A stretch of DNA of 64,000 bases from Curvibacter gracilis ATCC BAA-807. Lineage in GTDB: Bacteria > Pseudomonadota > Gammaproteobacteria > Burkholderiales > Burkholderiaceae_C. The stretch is from positions 1 through 64,000 of the forward strand of contig NZ_JADZ01000014.1 in assembly GCF_000518645.1 (NCBI RefSeq), in the 5' to 3' direction. The position numbers and the translations under genes are program-made. The notes under the pieces were generated by a model. That model had not been told where the DNA came from and ran no database searches. It saw only the letters and a list, made by a program, of their open reading frames with translations. Numbering within the stretch: the stretch's first letter is position 1; each line of letters starts with the position of its first letter. Shown here one piece after another: positions 62,751 to 64,000 of this stretch.

Positions 62751-63685
62751 TGGAGCAATCCTTCATTTGCTAGCTGACGCTGAACTGCTGGATGCGGTAA
62801 GACCCTCGCCTGCCGCAGAAATTCCAAGCTATTGCGCAATCGGGGTAATTCGCCAAAGGCGGGCCGCACCCGTTCTATATCTCTGAACACAGAGTCCACG
62901 ACCGACGGAGCCATGCCCGCAGCCAACAACACGTTGCGGTCGAAGATCAATTCATCAGAATCATCGAAGTAGACTTTGATGATGGCCGGCAGCAAACGTG
63001 CAGCTGTTTCTCTTTCGCTTTCCGCCAGACGATCCCAGAGCCATGTGAGTGCATGGCGGAAATAGCCGTAATGCCGCCCTTCATCTGCCAAGTGCTGTTC
63101 CATAAGCTTGCGAAAGGCGGGGTCATAGCCTTCGAGCTTGCTGGCAACCAAGATTTCCTTGGTAAAGGTACTTTCAGACAGGCAACAACATAGGAACCGC
63201 GATAGGGCCGCATTATTTTCGTTCATACCTTTCGCAACAACCTCGTATGCATTGACCAGCGGATTGCGCCGAGGCAATACCAGCGGCTCTATGCCAGTGG
63301 CACGAATCACCTTCAGCGAAAATAGTCGCGCCATGTAGGAATGGAATGCTTCATCAACGATGATCGCCAAAGCCTGAGCAGCGATGTCCGGCTCAAACTT
63401 ACGCACTGAATGGCCATATGCAATATCCGCAGCCACACGATTGACCACGTCTGTCTCAGTCAAGCATATGTCATGCAGATACTTGTGATATGCCTGAACA
63501 TGGATAAAGCGGCGAACCTCATACGATTGTGCTAACACCACTGGATGGCCTAGCAGAGGCTTCATTTCAATCGGAAAGCGCCAATCGAAGGAAAGGTCAT
63601 CATCGATGATCGCTGTGCAAGGTAGTCGCACCGTCGCTGTGGAAAACCAACCTAGTTCAGCGGATGCTGTTGATGCGGTACTCAT
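62747..63685 (-). CDS. AurF-like diiron oxygenase
   Basis: This 312-aa helical protein belongs to the AurF (p-aminobenzoate N-oxygenase) superfamily, which oxidises amines or carbon centres using a carboxylate-bridged diiron site. All seven metal ligands can be placed: Glu77, Glu112, His115, Glu171, His198, Glu202 and His205 (in TETD, DEAFH, SES and EQHLADEGRH). Their spacing is nearly identical to that of AurF (Glu101, 136, His139, Glu196, His223, Glu227, His230). It overlaps both neighbours in the operon. The substrate is unknown; an amino acid or its hydroxylated form is my inference. Confidence 0.88.
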   Translation of the reverse strand: MSTASTASAELGWFSTATVRLPCTAIIDDDLSFDWRFPIEMKPLLGHPVVLAQSYEVRRFIHVQAYHKYLHDICLTETDVVNRVAADIAYGHSVRKFEPDIAAQALAIIVDEAFHSYMARLFSLKVIRATGIEPLVLPRRNPLVNAYEVVAKGMNENNAALSRFLCCCLSESTFTKEILVASKLEGYDPAFRKLMEQHLADEGRHYGYFRHALTWLWDRLAESERETAARLLPAIIKVYFDDSDELIFDRNVLLAAGMAPSVVDSVFRDIERVRPAFGELPRLRNSLEFLRQARVLPHPAVQRQLANEGLLQ

Positions 63686-64000
63686 TATGACTCCGCACGT
63701 TCACGACGCACACAGAATTCAATGCCAAGAATGTCGCGTGTCCCGGTCTTGATGCCATCCTCAGACGCCACGGGTGTAACGGCGTGGTAAATATCAGGAT
63801 CTCGGAAGCAGTAGAAATCAAGTGGCTCCAGCATCGTAGCTGTCATCAATGGATTCTTCTCGTTGTCGTAAATGATACTTTTGCCACCGCTCAAGTTGTG
63901 TCGTCCAAACAAGACTTGGCAACTGAAATCAACACCGTCCTTGTGAATACCTTCAGGGGTAGGTAATCCGTTAATACCAGGTTCGCCAAGGATGCGGACT
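63685..64000 (-). CDS. IDO-like 2-oxoglutarate/Fe(II) amino acid dioxygenase (C-terminal part)
   Basis: The gene runs off the right edge; 104 C-terminal residues are visible. They contain PTPEGIHKDGVDFSCQVLFG with the Fe-binding HxD (HKD), then GRHNLSGGKSIIYD, a distal His in PDIYHAVTPV and GTRDILGIEF with the 2-oxoglutarate-binding Arg. This is the pattern of the 2OG-Fe dioxygenase family (PF10014) that includes the L-isoleucine 4-hydroxylase IDO of Bacillus thuringiensis, whose members hydroxylate free L-amino acids. Its TAA stop overlaps the ATG of the AurF-like gene. Confidence 0.88.
   Translation of the reverse strand, partial: VRILGEPGINGLPTPEGIHKDGVDFSCQVLFGRHNLSGGKSIIYDNEKNPLMTATMLEPLDFYCFRDPDIYHAVTPVASEDGIKTGTRDILGIEFCVRRERAES

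Overview
The window looks like chromosome of a GC-rich betaproteobacterium of the order Burkholderiales, probably Comamonadaceae or the Leptothrix/Ideonella/Rubrivivax group. This is inferred from gene content and order: coxB-ctaD-(36-aa assembly peptide)-ctaG-DUF2970-ctaE, then SURF1-SCO-like-ctaA-ctaB-SCO1 followed by rpoH; and gpmA/ctpA opposite rhodanese-grxC-secB-gpsA. Strongly GC-biased codon use produces very long antisense open frames, which were left out. No rRNA or CRISPR array was seen, and there is one tRNA.

Layout. 1-2083: an accessory patch with a complete IS3-family element, a gene tail cut off by it, an ISL3-family transposase tail and tRNA-Arg(CCT). 2145-11044 (minus): an apparent operon of MoxR ATPase, GNAT acetyltransferase, CoxE-like VWA protein, TamA and TamB. 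11157-20829: a diheme cytochrome c, an IclR regulator opposite the beta-ketoadipate genes pcaIJF, and housekeeping singletons (TRIC channel, ParA, MaoC, TrmL, ComF, BioC-like, DUF2244). 20897-30185: an almost complete aa3-type cytochrome c oxidase locus with structural subunits, copper delivery and heme A synthesis. 30224-45738: a Bug binding protein, rpoH under a perfect CIRCE element, an AraC/LysE pair, an FrsA-like hydrolase, an exported truncated hemoglobin with a DUF3034 protein, a Gly/Ser-rich lipoprotein, cutA, ftsY, an M16 protease pair, rsmD and coaD. 45903-48474: a CHASE3 histidine kinase divergent from a NarL-type regulator, plus a lone receiver protein. 48602-59007: moeB, ctpA, gpmA, rhodanese, grxC, secB, gpsA, panC, nadC-nadA and a fused pabB-pabC.

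From about 59008 the sequence changes character. It holds a short toxin-like protein tail overlapping a small lipoprotein gene (a likely toxin/immunity remnant), the 3' end of a group II intron, and about 600 bases of AT-rich DNA without genes. A visibly lower-GC gene set follows. A LysR regulator converges on a tightly coupled minus-strand operon: an IDO-like 2-oxoglutarate amino-acid dioxygenase (cut by the window edge), an AurF-type diiron oxygenase with all seven metal ligands in register, an EamA exporter and a pterin-4a-carbinolamine dehydratase. I read this as the end of a horizontally acquired cluster that oxidises and exports an amino-acid-derived metabolite. It is the best candidate in the window for an undescribed system.

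Three regulatory signals are unusually clear: the CIRCE element before rpoH, an 8-bp perfect dyad before the NarL-type regulator gene, and the A7 slippery site plus 13-bp stem of the IS3 element. All functional statements come from reading sequence and family knowledge; no database search was run.
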